Below are positions 1 through 9,576 of a stretch of 64,000 bases of DNA, one piece after another (positions within the stretch are counted from its first letter, which is position 1; every line of letters begins with the position of its first letter). Source of the stretch: Aurantiochytrium sp. KH105 (Eukaryota > Sar > Bigyra > Thraustochytrida > Thraustochytriidae). The stretch is taken from contig BGKB01000151.1 of assembly GCA_003116975.1 (NCBI GenBank), positions 1-64,000 on the forward strand. Direction: 5' to 3'. Both the position numbers and the translations under genes were made by a program. The notes under the pieces were generated by a model. The model saw nothing but the letters and a program-made list of their open reading frames with translations, made no database searches and had not been told where the DNA came from.

Positions 1-117
1 AAAAAAAACGGGAAGGGTCGGATACGAACGAGGAGGGCAAGTTACCATTGACAACGTGGAGAAAGGTCGCGCAATCACAAGCACAATCGCGAGCACGTAG
101 ACGAAGTCTTGCCGAGC

Positions 118-2226
118 ATGAAGAGGCCAAGATCGCCAACGTCAGCCTTGCATCGCGTGCCCATGTGCAAGACCTGCGCAGACGATGAGGAAGGCGGAGG
201 CTATCTATGCTCGTGCTCTTCGCCAGCACTAGGGCCACTGCTCTTGAATCAGCCGTCGGAAAACTTTCTTCTCGAGTCGGAACTTCGAGCCCCAGTAGGC
301 TTCGCGTCATGGGCGGCCGCAAAAACGGCCTCGCTGCGCCGTAATCAGCTCATTGGCCCCGGCGCGTTTGCGCGGACGTCAAACATCTTTGACATGCTAC
401 GCGCAAGGGAACAGGCACCCTTGGTGGGAACACAAAATTGCCTGCAGCCGCGTCGAGACGCAGCAATGGAACGCTGGATTGAAGCCGCCACACTCGCCCA
501 GCCTCGAGAGCGAACACTGCCCACAAGTCCAGGAACGCGGAGCACCATCTCCGTGGCGCACTCTCCAGACGGCAAGCTCGTTGCCTCGACGCACGGCGAT
601 CACACTGTCAAAGTCTTTGATACGGTATCGGGCCGTCTGCTACAGACATTGAGCGGGCATCGTCGGACGCCCTGGACGGTCAAGTTCCATCCAACAGACC
701 CAATGCTTTTGGCATCCGGCTGTCTTGGCCACGAAGCTCGCGTCTGGGATCTGCGCACAGGGATGTGCGATCGTTTGTGCTACTTGCATCGTGAGATCGT
801 CTCGCTTGCCTTCCACCCGCACCATCCGTGGGTGGTGTTGGCGTCAGGTCGACGGATCTACTTTTGGAGATACCAAACTGGCGCTGACGCAACGTGCCTT
901 ATCCAGATGCAGCGCAACGTGCGCTGCGTTGGCTTCACACCATCTGGCGATCAAATGATTGTTGGCGTCGCCTCCAACAGCAGGTCGCCTTCGGCCGTGC
1001 ATTATATCAATCACCGCGAGGAAACGACGGTTCAGCTCCAGCTCTTTGACTTTTTGCCAGCCTCTGTTCCAGAGTGGCTGACATCGCGAAACCCTCTTGC
1101 AGCTCCGTTGCGTCCGCCTCGCAGTATCGCTTCGCATGCTGTGCTTTACAACGACGGCGGCTTCCACGTTTCTGATTGTGGCACTAAATTGTGCGCAGTC
1201 CTGCACGAAGCCTGTCCGCGCGACGATATCCCGAGCGAGCGAACGCCCCACGTGCACGCTTCGGAGGAGACTTTTGAGCAGGGCGCCGGTTCGAGTCGAG
1301 CTAGAGCCTCGCTGGCAATGGAGGCATCGAATCTTGCATCCATTGCGCGCCGTGTCGACTCCCTTGCACTTCGCGAATCTGGCGAGCAGGCGTCAGGAGC
1401 CACTTCATCAACAGCAGCGGACTCTGGAAGTCCTCCGAAATTACGACGCGTTCTCGCTGGCCGTTCGTCGACGGCTAGCAGCGCGGGAAGCAAAGAAGGT
1501 GGTGGGGTAACGAAGTCGAATCTTACCGCCAAGGCTGACAACGCTTCAGATGCTTCGTTTGAGGACGAGGCTAGACCGTCTGGACTTGCATCGATTGCAC
1601 GTCGGGTTGACTCACTAGCTCTGAGAGAGCGAGGCGGACCATCCGGCAGCGCGAATCAGTCCACAAGCGCAACCTCGGCGACGAGTCAGCAATCTGTGAC
1701 CTCGCTAAGGCGCTCTACAATCGCGAGAGGCGGGCAGGGCACCTCGCGAGAACATGAAGCAAATGCCTCGTCGAGGCAGACCGAGTTGGATGCACGGCAA
1801 TGGCAACACCTTCGACGGACGTACGATAGCGTCAGTGTATACAGGCTTGTGGTTCTCAGCCTTGAACGAGGTCGGGTTGGCAAGGTTCTGGCCCAGGGCA
1901 CGCTGAAGAGCTGCGCGGCACGCGGCATCACTTCGGTGCGCTTCAGCCCTACCCAGGAACATATTCTGTTGGGTTATGGGCTTAGCGTGCGCACAAGCAA
2001 TCCGAACGAGGCATATCGCATTGCTGCAGTGTACAAGGCTCCGCCCGGTGACGATGGCATCTTTTGTGAGCGAGTGGTCAAGAACAACGAGGATGACATC
2101 AACATTGCCAGCTTCCACCCAAGAGTTGGCTACGGCATCTTTTACGGTACTCGTCAGGGCAAGCTTCGCAACTTTGGCTTTGGGCGTGTTCCAACGCATG
2201 TCGCATCGAGCCAAGCTGCGCGCTAG
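118..2226 (+). CDS. AMBRA1-like WD40 protein with split propeller and disordered linker
   Basis: The single-exon frame encodes 702 aa. The ATG at 118 is the first in frame after the stop at 49-51. An N-terminal WD40 block (about residues 140-330) contains GHRRTPW at 180-186 and the context 'LLASGCLGHEARVWDL', both highly characteristic of AMBRA1, the autophagy scaffold and DDB1/Cullin-4 substrate receptor. A Ser/Ala-rich, probably disordered linker follows (about 380-580). The C-terminal block resumes WD-like strands ('ITSVRFSPTQEHILLGYG', 'ASFHPRVGYGIFYGTRQGKL'), consistent with the split propeller known for AMBRA1, where N- and C-terminal blades close one ring. The linker holds two copies of the 15-residue motif LASIARRVDSLALRE. 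The protein is shorter than animal AMBRA1 (about 1300 aa), mainly in the linker. The family assignment is strong. The role in autophagy or cyclin turnover is inferred from the family. The gene converges on eIF2D. Confidence 0.85.
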   Translation: MKRPRSPTSALHRVPMCKTCADDEEGGGYLCSCSSPALGPLLLNQPSENFLLESELRAPVGFASWAAAKTASLRRNQLIGPGAFARTSNIFDMLRAREQAPLVGTQNCLQPRRDAAMERWIEAATLAQPRERTLPTSPGTRSTISVAHSPDGKLVASTHGDHTVKVFDTVSGRLLQTLSGHRRTPWTVKFHPTDPMLLASGCLGHEARVWDLRTGMCDRLCYLHREIVSLAFHPHHPWVVLASGRRIYFWRYQTGADATCLIQMQRNVRCVGFTPSGDQMIVGVASNSRSPSAVHYINHREETTVQLQLFDFLPASVPEWLTSRNPLAAPLRPPRSIASHAVLYNDGGFHVSDCGTKLCAVLHEACPRDDIPSERTPHVHASEETFEQGAGSSRARASLAMEASNLASIARRVDSLALRESGEQASGATSSTAADSGSPPKLRRVLAGRSSTASSAGSKEGGGVTKSNLTAKADNASDASFEDEARPSGLASIARRVDSLALRERGGPSGSANQSTSATSATSQQSVTSLRRSTIARGGQGTSREHEANASSRQTELDARQWQHLRRTYDSVSVYRLVVLSLERGRVGKVLAQGTLKSCAARGITSVRFSPTQEHILLGYGLSVRTSNPNEAYRIAAVYKAPPGDDGIFCERVVKNNEDDINIASFHPRVGYGIFYGTRQGKLRNFGFGRVPTHVASSQAAR

Positions 2227-2426
2227 CTAGAAAAAAACACAGTCCAAACGGCAATCGTTCATTTAGCAAACGATAGCGTAATCTCAAGTCAAGCTTTGTA
2301 AAATGATCAGGGAGGCTCCGAAACCATGAAAGAGACGTAAAGTGCAGAATTCCAGAAAAAGAGTGAATCTGGCCTGCCTGCACGACGTACTACGCAGAGA
2401 CTGAGCTCGCTTTGCTATACATGATT

Positions 2427-4310
2427 TCACTTTGGTCTTCCCGACTTGTCTACCATTTGAAAGTGTTTGTGCTCGTGCAGGCCGTGCTGTGCAGATAGCA
2501 TAGCAGCAAGATCGCGCGAAACACGGCCCTGGATGACGACCTCAATGGCAGTAGTGTTACCCGGGCGAGGCTGCGTCGTACAAGAACTTGAAAACTTGAT
2601 TTGGGCGTCGCGCGCAATCGTCTCGGGGTCAAGTCCAAAGACCTCTAGATTCCAAGCCCGCGTGACGAACTTGCGACCCTGGCGCTGCTCCTCGAGCAAG
2701 CTGATTTTCGGCGCTGCGCCTGCTTTGAATTTGGACTTTGTCCCATCAGGGAAGCGGATTTCGTGTCCCACCTGCATGCGATCCATCAACTTGTCGGTAA
2801 TGCTCCCCTTTTCGAGTTTGACTGGTGGCGACTCATTGGACTTGCGCTTCTTGGTGGGATACAAAGCCTCTGCCAGAGTAGCATCGAGAAGCACAAAACG
2901 CCGATTGGTCGTGTCCTCGAGATTGTGCTTGGTCACGTAGGCCAAAAAGGCGTCACGAATCTGTCTCCCCGTGAGGTAGCCCTGCTGCGCCTTTTCCGGC
3001 TTGGCATCCGCGAGAACGTCCTTGACTGCTTTGGAGGAAGGCTTCCAGCGCTCCTCGATCTCGGCGCGCCCGTTTGGACCAGAAGCCTCGCCGGAGCCAG
3101 CACCAGCCTCTCCATTTTGTGCGGCAGACTGGAATTCTTGTTCCTTGGGCCAAGGCTTGAACTCGCGCAGCTCAGGGGCCTCGCGATGAATCTCCGAGAG
3201 CGCCTCTACACCATTGCCCTTGTCTTTGAGGGAGATAATGCCTTTGTCCCGCATGGCATGCATGAAGACGCCAGTTTTTTTGTACTTGGTTTGTTTCAGA
3301 TTGAGCGTTACGCCTTGCGGTCTGCATGGCAGCATGACGTTGGAGTAGAATTGACTCACAAGCATGGGGAGCTCGCGATCCTTGACGTGTCGCTTGAGCG
3401 CTTGCAAAAAGGTGCTCTCCAAGAGCGTCTCCATGTCGAGCGCGGGGGCAGGCTCATCTGCGGGTGCCACAGTTTCATCGTCGGCTCCGGGAATGGCATC
3501 GCTTGTCGCGGAAGGGCCTGGGGCCGGAGTCGCATTCGAAGGTGCATCTGGAGAGGTCGCCTCGGACTTCTCTGTAGTGGTCAGTTCCGCTTCGGCGTCG
3601 GTCTCCGCAGCCTTGGCGTTGTCCTCGTCCTCATCCTCATCCTCGGCCTCGCTGAGGGTTGCTTCGGTGGCGATAATTTCTGCGTCGAGAAAGCCCTCAT
3701 TTGGACGGTTCTGTCCGCCCAGAGCCCAGAGCTGGTCACCATAGCGATGGTGAACAACCATGCCTTTGCCACGAAAGCCTCCATGATAAATGTTGTCTTT
3801 GTCGACGATCATCTCGCCCACGGCAAAGGGACTCGGATTGCCGTCTGCGCGAAGCGCGCGACGCTGACCCTTGTACACGCCTCCAATTCCAAAGCAGGAT
3901 CCAGCCACGGTTTCTTCAGCCTCCCGTACAACGCCCGGCAACATCACATCGGCGCTCTTGCCCACGACGAATTTGCTCACGGGTGCATGCACGACAAGTT
4001 CGGGAAGGAGCTTGGGAAGGCGCCAGAGCGCGTCCACCGTCGGGTAGAGAACATCGCCGCGGCCGTTGACGTCAAAGAAGAGCAGGCAGTAATCTTTGGC
4101 GCCCTTCTTGCCCACGCCGTAGACAACGGCCTTGTTGGGCAATTTGCTCTGGAAGACGTCAGCCTTTTGGTGCAGGCCGAGGCCCTCCTTGAGCTCCTCT
4201 GCCGTGACCGGCTTGAACGCCTTGCACAGCGTGGCCACCAGGCTCTTGACGTTCTTGCCGCTCAGCCTGGACTCCTTGCCGCCCGCCACGTCGCTCGCCT
4301 TGCCGAACAT
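2427..4310 (-). CDS. EIF2D: Translation initiation factor eIF2D (ligatin)
   Basis: This 627-aa single exon carries the full eIF2D architecture. The N-terminal DUF1947/PUA region has 'FKPVTAEELKEGL' and 'PTVDALWRLPKLLPELVVH', followed by PUA residues around 'KSADVMLPGVV'. An acidic, Ala/Pro-rich linker is at about 215-300. A central SWIB/winged-helix region ('LESTFLQALKRHVKDRELPMLVSQFYSNVM') comes next. The C-terminal SUI1/eIF1-like fold ends in 'AMLSAQHGLHEHKHFQMVDKSGRPK'. The family delivers tRNA to the ribosomal P site independently of GTP and recycles post-termination 40S subunits in the cytosol. The length matches the family (about 570-640 aa). The start ATG (4308-4310) is divergent to the folate dehydrogenase start 594 bp away. 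Confidence 0.92.
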   Translation of the reverse strand: MFGKASDVAGGKESRLSGKNVKSLVATLCKAFKPVTAEELKEGLGLHQKADVFQSKLPNKAVVYGVGKKGAKDYCLLFFDVNGRGDVLYPTVDALWRLPKLLPELVVHAPVSKFVVGKSADVMLPGVVREAEETVAGSCFGIGGVYKGQRRALRADGNPSPFAVGEMIVDKDNIYHGGFRGKGMVVHHRYGDQLWALGGQNRPNEGFLDAEIIATEATLSEAEDEDEDEDNAKAAETDAEAELTTTEKSEATSPDAPSNATPAPGPSATSDAIPGADDETVAPADEPAPALDMETLLESTFLQALKRHVKDRELPMLVSQFYSNVMLPCRPQGVTLNLKQTKYKKTGVFMHAMRDKGIISLKDKGNGVEALSEIHREAPELREFKPWPKEQEFQSAAQNGEAGAGSGEASGPNGRAEIEERWKPSSKAVKDVLADAKPEKAQQGYLTGRQIRDAFLAYVTKHNLEDTTNRRFVLLDATLAEALYPTKKRKSNESPPVKLEKGSITDKLMDRMQVGHEIRFPDGTKSKFKAGAAPKISLLEEQRQGRKFVTRAWNLEVFGLDPETIARDAQIKFSSSCTTQPRPGNTTAIEVVIQGRVSRDLAAMLSAQHGLHEHKHFQMVDKSGRPK

Positions 4311-4904
4311 CGCGCCCGGCCCTCTCCCCCGCGCCGGGCCCCAGGATCTTCGCGACCTGCACCTCGCACTGCTTCAAGTTGCCGTGCGCCAAAGACGCTC
4401 CTCCCGCCGCCGCTCAGCTCAGCTCGCCGCGCCGCGACTCTCCGTCTTATCCTCCAACCCGAAATGCGTTCCGCAGGATATCCTGGGTCCCGGGCGGGGG
4501 GCAGCCTGGGCGCGGCGGCGCGCAGGCGGGGCGGGCGGGGGCCGGGGCGCGGCGGCGGCGAGGGCGCGCGACTCGCGCGGCGCCCCCCTGAAGTCAATCC
4601 TGGAAAAGCAGCCCTGCTTCCTTTGTCTCTGGACCTCTGCTAGACACTATATGAGGCGTGGGACTGCGTCCACACACACCATCGAGGCAAGGTGACAAAG
4701 CTGCGCGACGATGACGTCGAGCGCGGGGACCAGGACGAGCTCGAGGACGCGCTCGAGCGGCGCGGGAGAGCGGGCGGAGGGCAGTTCCGCATCGGCCGCG
4801 CCGCGTGCCGGGTCGCGAGGCGAGGCAGCCGCGGGCGGGGCGCGAGGACGCGCGGGGCGGGAGAGGGGAGAGGAGGGGAGGAAAGGCGAAGGCGCGCGGC
4901 GAGG
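4311..4904. promoter_or_regulatory. Divergent intergenic/5'-leader region (eIF2D / methylene-THF dehydrogenase)
   Basis: This 594-bp, very G+C-rich stretch lies between two divergent start codons, so it must hold both promoters and 5' leaders. Long purine-rich tracts (around 4850-4900) and Gly/Arg-coding low-complexity frames run through it. No convincing third gene or TATA box was seen. The frame upstream of the dehydrogenase ATG stays open to an upstream ATG at 4692. The encoded Arg/Gly-rich peptide looks like translated leader rather than a targeting sequence, although an N-terminal extension cannot be excluded. Confidence 0.5.
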
Positions 4905-5948
4905 ATGAGCGCGAACATGGCGCACAAGCTGATCAAGGGCACGCAGATCGCCCTGCAGAGGCGCAAGGCTGTGACGAAGCAGGTCGCCAAGCTCGCGGAG
5001 GCCGGGTGGCAGCCGAAGCTGGTCTCGGTCGTGTTCAAGAAGTCGCTGAAGCTAGACCAGGCGCAGGAGAACGCAAAGTATGCGCATGCCGTGCTCGTGC
5101 GCGACGACGATGAAGACATGGACGAGGAGGACTCGGCCATCGCGTGGTACGTGAGGAACCAGCGGCGCGTCGCGGAAAAGTGCGGCATCCTCTTTGAGGA
5201 ACTCGCCGTTAGTGCCGAGGTGGACTCCAAGGACTTCGTCTCTGTGCTGGAGAAGATCAACCAGGATCCCCGCGTGACGGGCGTCGTCATGCAGCGGCCG
5301 TTCCCGCCGCACCTGTCGCCGGACGATGTCCAAAACGCCATCCACCCGCTCAAGGATGTCGAGGGCATGCACCCGACCTCGATTGGCAACGTTGTCTACG
5401 ACGAGTCAGACCTCGTCCCCTGCACGGCCAAGGCCGCGGTGGCGTGCCTCAAGTCAACGAGTCTGGCGAGCGGGCCCGAGCGTAGCCTCAAGGGCCTCTC
5501 TTGTGTAGTTGTGGGCCACTCGGAGATTGTGGGGAAACCCATCTCGTTTTTGCTCATGAACGAGCAGGCGGTTGTGACCACTTGCCACCACATGACGCGC
5601 GACCTTTCTGTGCATACGCGCAAAGCCGATGCCGTCTTTGTTGCCGTTGGCAAGGCGAACCTTATTCGTGGCGACATGCTCAAGCCGGGCTGTGCCGTCA
5701 TTGATGTCGGTATCAACCCTATTCAAGATCCTGAGACCGGCGAGGAGTCGATTGTTGGCGATGTGGACATGGAGTCCTGCCTGCCCGTTGCTGGATGGAT
5801 TACCCCGGTGCCCGGTGGTGTTGGCCCCGTCACGACGGCGGCTCTGATGGAAAATACCGTGCGCGCTGCTGAGGCTCAAAAGCTGCAGTACGAGGCCGTG
5901 TTTGGACCTTCCTTTAGCGCTACGAACCAGTACATGTTTACAAATTAG
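4905..5948 (+). CDS. Methylenetetrahydrofolate dehydrogenase (FolD/MTHFD family), cyclohydrolase site altered
   Basis: The product is 347 aa if started at the ATG at 4905, the in-frame start just before the conserved fold. It belongs to the FolD family: catalytic-domain motif 'GVVMQRPFPPHL', the 'KDVEGMHP' loop, Rossmann 'VVVGHSEIVGKP', 'VGKANLIRGDMLKPG' and the signature 'ITPVPGGVGPVTTAALMENT'. The family oxidises 5,10-methylene-THF to methenyl-THF using NAD(P), and usually also hydrolyses it to 10-formyl-THF. The Tyr of the YxxxK pair is present (Y82), but the catalytic Lys is Gln86 (Y-V-R-N-Q). The Asp of the usual KDVDG loop is Glu153, while the Gln of the QxPxP-type motif is kept (Q130). 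In human MTHFD1 the Lys (K56) is needed for cyclohydrolase activity, so this is probably a monofunctional dehydrogenase. A roughly 15-residue acidic insert precedes Y82. Confidence 0.88.
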   Translation: MSANMAHKLIKGTQIALQRRKAVTKQVAKLAEAGWQPKLVSVVFKKSLKLDQAQENAKYAHAVLVRDDDEDMDEEDSAIAWYVRNQRRVAEKCGILFEELAVSAEVDSKDFVSVLEKINQDPRVTGVVMQRPFPPHLSPDDVQNAIHPLKDVEGMHPTSIGNVVYDESDLVPCTAKAAVACLKSTSLASGPERSLKGLSCVVVGHSEIVGKPISFLLMNEQAVVTTCHHMTRDLSVHTRKADAVFVAVGKANLIRGDMLKPGCAVIDVGINPIQDPETGEESIVGDVDMESCLPVAGWITPVPGGVGPVTTAALMENTVRAAEAQKLQYEAVFGPSFSATNQYMFTN

Positions 5949-6115
5949 AAATAAGGAATAAGTCGCTGTCTCTTGATCGTCTCGAGCTTTGTGGCCCCCA
6001 TTTTTTTGCCGTTTGTTTTCCTCGTTTCTCCGCCTCTGGCTTTCGTTTCCTTGCCGTCTGACTCTCGCGGTCTTGCTTTTCTCGATCCAAGACATGAGGC
6101 AAAGTAGAGAACAAT

Positions 6116-8221
6116 CTAATCACTCTCGTCGATTCCACAAATAATGCCCTTGGCCCGATTGCAGTAGTAGAATGTCTTGCGAAAGAATTTGGCAATAACT
6201 AATGGTGGCGGTGCCGCTTTCGTTGCTTCTGCATCTAGCCCAAATCCATCCGACGAGGGTTCCGGCCCCGAAAGAATCTTTCGGAGACGATCGCCGGCAG
6301 CGGGTGTAATGGTCATGCCGGGAATTTTGACAGCCTTTTCGAGCTCGGGTTGAATGATCATGGGCTGAAGACGGCTCACGCCCTGGTCTGCATTAACAAG
6401 GATGAGGCCAACGCCGCCAGCGTTTTGCACGGCGATGGCCTTGTCAGCGAAAGAGCACTCGCCGCGCCAGGCCACGACAATCGCGCCTTCGTATTGCCCT
6501 GACATGGGGAACTTTTTGCACGCGGTTCCCTTTTCGCCCGGCGCAAGGACAAGGACTGTTGGCTCGGCAGCCGACACCAGGGGAAAGCTTTCGTACTTGA
6601 ATCCGCCCATTTCACCGAGCACGCCAATCTCACGATGTGTCTCGCCCGACACAGAGTCCCAGACCAATAGCTCGAGACTGCGAAGCATTTGATATCTCTT
6701 TCGCGTCCTTCCTCCTTCGAGCTCCTCGATAGCATACTTTTCATTGTCGTCACTGTCAGAGGCAACGTCAGCTGTGCCTGCACCTGCATCAGGACAATGC
6801 GGATCGCGAAGCACGGCGCGAAGTGGGCCCTTGCGCAAGAGTCCGAGAAGACTGTTGCCATCCTTCCATTCCATCATCACGGCTGGGCCCCGAATCGGTC
6901 CTGGACGAAGCTCGCCGACTCCCGCGGGCATGGTGGTGATGGGCTCAAAATCACGCGTCACCACGACCATCCCGCTGCCCCCTGCACGCATGACATTGCG
7001 CGCCTTGGTGACAAAGGTGCATTCGCCTCGCAGAACAAACACGAGACTGTCAGACCCTCCGTAAGGCACTGCAGGGCCGTGTTTGCCGCAAGCCATGCCA
7101 AGTCGTCGCGTCTTGGCAGAGTCGATGTGCATGCTTACATTGCGCTCAGTACAGCTCGACGCCTCACCAAAACTTGCAAACTGGACTTTGTAGCGCGCCC
7201 CTGCCAGGATGGGCGGGGCAGTGAGCACAAGCTCGCCCTCGGCGCCAAGGTGCGTAAGTGGCTCGTTGTCCTCTTCGGCTTGATCATCTGCTTTCGCGGA
7301 GGCTCCGCTCCCCGGTACACCTTGGACGCGTGCTGTTGGGTCGCGACCATCCGTGACCTCGAAACGCATCTCGAATGGCGCAGAAGAGCTCTTGATGAGC
7401 CGAACGACTTCGGGAAGAGTCTTGGTGCCGAGATTGGTGTTTGCCACGCGAATAAGACGATCGCCAACTTCAACAATTCCATGAAATGGCCCCGAGGCCT
7501 TGACACTTGATACGCTCATGTCGTCGATTAACCCTATGCCCAGAGATGCAGCATCAGCAACCTGTACGCTGAACGATCCGTCTGGGTGTTTTTGGACCTT
7601 GGGACGTCCGCCGGCTCCGTGTTGCTGAGATGCTCCTTTTTGATGTGGCTGTGCGCGCTGCCGTTGCGGTGCTTGTCCAGATTTCGCGCTTGCGCTTGAA
7701 CTCGTTTCTGCGGAGCCACGCTTCCTGCGAAAACGAAAAACTTTAGGATAGTCTCCTTCCGAAATGTGATCGCCAATGTCTGAGATTGGCGCCTCGAGAA
7801 CATGTACCATGTTAATTGCCACGAGTTCATCTCCGTTCTTCACTTGGCCGCTTTTTTTGGCATCTCCTTTGGCAGACAAATCTTTGACGACAACGCCTGC
7901 TTCGCCTCGCTCGCCAAAAAGGATGCCAAGGCTTCTCTTTTCTCGAAAGACAATCTCATAATGGTCGAAGCTTGTCGTGTCTTCAGTCCAAAGTGGTTGA
8001 ATCAGAAGAGCATCCATTTCATCGCGTAGACGCGACCCTAATCCCGCGGCACTGCGCAGGACGGCGAGCGCATCGCCAGGAGCCAATCCTGAAAAGGCGC
8101 CCTTGGCGACAGCAACGCGCTGTGATAGTTCGGAAACCTGAGCGAGCAGCTCGGACCCGTTGCATGACGTCACAACGCTCACGAGGGCCGTCGCTACGAG
8201 AACGACGCCCGTCGCGTGCAT
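6116..8221 (-). CDS. Secretory-pathway protein with two PDZ and two protease-associated (PA) domains
   Basis: The product is 701 aa. The N-terminus is a hydrophobic signal peptide (ATGVVLVATALVSVVTSC), so the protein enters the secretory pathway; no later membrane span is obvious. PDZ-like domain 1 lies at about 108-185 ('SLGILFGERGEAGVVVKDL', 'VKNGDELVAINMV'). A basic/Ser/Gln linker separates it from PDZ-like domain 2 at about 215-295 ('SLGIGLIDDMSVSSV', 'VEVGDRLIRV'). Two PA-like domains follow, at about 380-475 ('LVFVLRGECTFVTKARNVMRAG') and 575-670 ('IVVAWRGECSFADKAIAVQNAG'), with the R-G-x-C-x-F-x-x-K core typical of PA folds in vacuolar sorting receptors, proteases and EDEMs. No protease catalytic domain is present, so a binding or sorting role is inferred. 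It converges on the folate dehydrogenase 167 bp away. Confidence 0.75.
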   Translation of the reverse strand: MHATGVVLVATALVSVVTSCNGSELLAQVSELSQRVAVAKGAFSGLAPGDALAVLRSAAGLGSRLRDEMDALLIQPLWTEDTTSFDHYEIVFREKRSLGILFGERGEAGVVVKDLSAKGDAKKSGQVKNGDELVAINMVHVLEAPISDIGDHISEGDYPKVFRFRRKRGSAETSSSASAKSGQAPQRQRAQPHQKGASQQHGAGGRPKVQKHPDGSFSVQVADAASLGIGLIDDMSVSSVKASGPFHGIVEVGDRLIRVANTNLGTKTLPEVVRLIKSSSAPFEMRFEVTDGRDPTARVQGVPGSGASAKADDQAEEDNEPLTHLGAEGELVLTAPPILAGARYKVQFASFGEASSCTERNVSMHIDSAKTRRLGMACGKHGPAVPYGGSDSLVFVLRGECTFVTKARNVMRAGGSGMVVVTRDFEPITTMPAGVGELRPGPIRGPAVMMEWKDGNSLLGLLRKGPLRAVLRDPHCPDAGAGTADVASDSDDNEKYAIEELEGGRTRKRYQMLRSLELLVWDSVSGETHREIGVLGEMGGFKYESFPLVSAAEPTVLVLAPGEKGTACKKFPMSGQYEGAIVVAWRGECSFADKAIAVQNAGGVGLILVNADQGVSRLQPMIIQPELEKAVKIPGMTITPAAGDRLRKILSGPEPSSDGFGLDAEATKAAPPPLVIAKFFRKTFYYCNRAKGIICGIDESD

Positions 8222-9576
8222 TGTGGCGTGCGCGCGTGCGCGCCCTCTTGCTCCCCGCGTCTCGGATCTGCCGCTCCGTCGAGTTGCATTTACACCACAC
8301 CATCAGGTCCATGTTGCGATAGCTATCCGTTGGCGACGATGATGACTCTTGGTCTCGGAGTCCGGGTCTGAGTATGAAAAAAAAAAAAAAAAAGCAAAGG
8401 GAAAACAGCGCATGACATGCGTTTGCGACCCCAAGTTTTCCTCGTGTTGCATGAACGAGGAATGCTCGTTATTGGCAGGCACCCTACCATCGTCAAGCCA
8501 ACAAACGAACGTTATCGGCCGCTGGTGGCTGTGGCTGGCTGACTGTGAATCAAGAACGCTAACGTTTACATCGGGGTTGCATTGGGCTTGTACTACTGAC
8601 TTCGTCAACGTCTCCCCCTCTTCCCTATCTTATCTCGCTGGGGACTTCTTTTGCCGGCGGCCAACTATACCACTACCATCCTTCCGTCCACCACTTTCCC
8701 CGCGAATCGTCAAATCCGAGGTATATATCTATGAGGGGGTCGGCCTCGGCTCCAGGCTCCCGCGGGCCATCGCGATCACGCCACCTGCAGCGGGCTGCCG
8801 TGAGTTGTAAAAATAAAAAGAGCGCGTGCTACAGTGCAACTCTTGCAGGGGCGAGGCAACAAACTTGGCCCAAAGCCGCACAAAAGCACACGTCTTCTTC
8901 CCCGCCTCCTCCGTAAAAAACACACCATCAGTGAAAAAAGGTGTGCACCGGCTGCACGCGCGCGCCAAGCCAAGCGCCGCCGCCTGGCGCCTCGCCTCGC
9001 CGCCTCGCAGCCTCGTCCTCGCAGCGTCGCGGCCTCGTCCTCGCAGCCTCGCAGCCTCGCGGCGAGGCGGCGCCTAGCGGGGGGCGGCTCGCTCGTTCAC
9101 GTGCGCGGGGGGGGGGGGGCGGTCCATGGGCAGGAAAAAAGTGAAGTGAAGCGGCGGTCCCAGCCAACTAACGAACGCACCTAGTGCAGCGCTTGCAAGG
9201 CGCAGCGCGCGCGGGCTTGCTTGCTTGCTCGCTTGCGCGCAGCGCGCGGAGCCGAGCGAGGCCGGACGGCGCGCGACGGGGCAGGCGCGGAGCGGAGGGG
9301 CTCGCGTGGAGGCGCGGGAGAAGAAGGCGCGGCCGCGAAAGAGGCAGGCGGCAACGTGCACACGTGACTGATTCGGCTCGCAGCACGTGCAGGCAGGACA
9401 GGCCAGGCGCTACTTACTTTACTTTCTTGGAGCAGCGCAGAGCAGCCACAAGCAAAGCCCGAAGCGGCGGGAGCAAAGCAGCGGCGCGAGCAGAAGCGCC
9501 GCACGCGCGGAGCGGGCGGCAGGCCCAGGCGGGCGGCGGGCAGGCAAGCAGGCGAGCGGGCAAGCAGGCAGGGGAG
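8222..9576. other. Divergent intergenic region, 1.36 kb
   Basis: This region separates the PDZ/PA gene start from the phospholipase start. It contains a poly-A run (about 8378-8394), a TATA-like 'tatatat' at about 8722-8728, a G homopolymer (about 9107-9119) and repeated 'cctcgcagcctcgcgg'-type GC-rich runs (about 8995-9070). Open frames here are low-complexity Arg/Ala/Pro translations and show no recognisable domain. I see no convincing gene. Confidence 0.5.

Noticed and set aside
2763-4643. 626-codon plus-strand frame opposite eIF2D
   Set aside because: It is antisense to the clear eIF2D reading frame and encodes no recognisable domain; it is a shadow of GC-rich coding sequence.
4692-4904. 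71-residue N-terminal extension of the folate dehydrogenase as a mitochondrial targeting peptide
   Set aside because: The stretch is rich in acidic as well as basic residues and glycine, lacks an amphipathic targeting helix, and is in GC-rich leader sequence. An organelle form cannot be fully excluded.
8349-8810. 153-codon plus-strand frame beginning in a poly-A tract
   Set aside because: It starts with a Lys run from the homopolymer, has no recognisable domain and mixed composition; it is probably chance.
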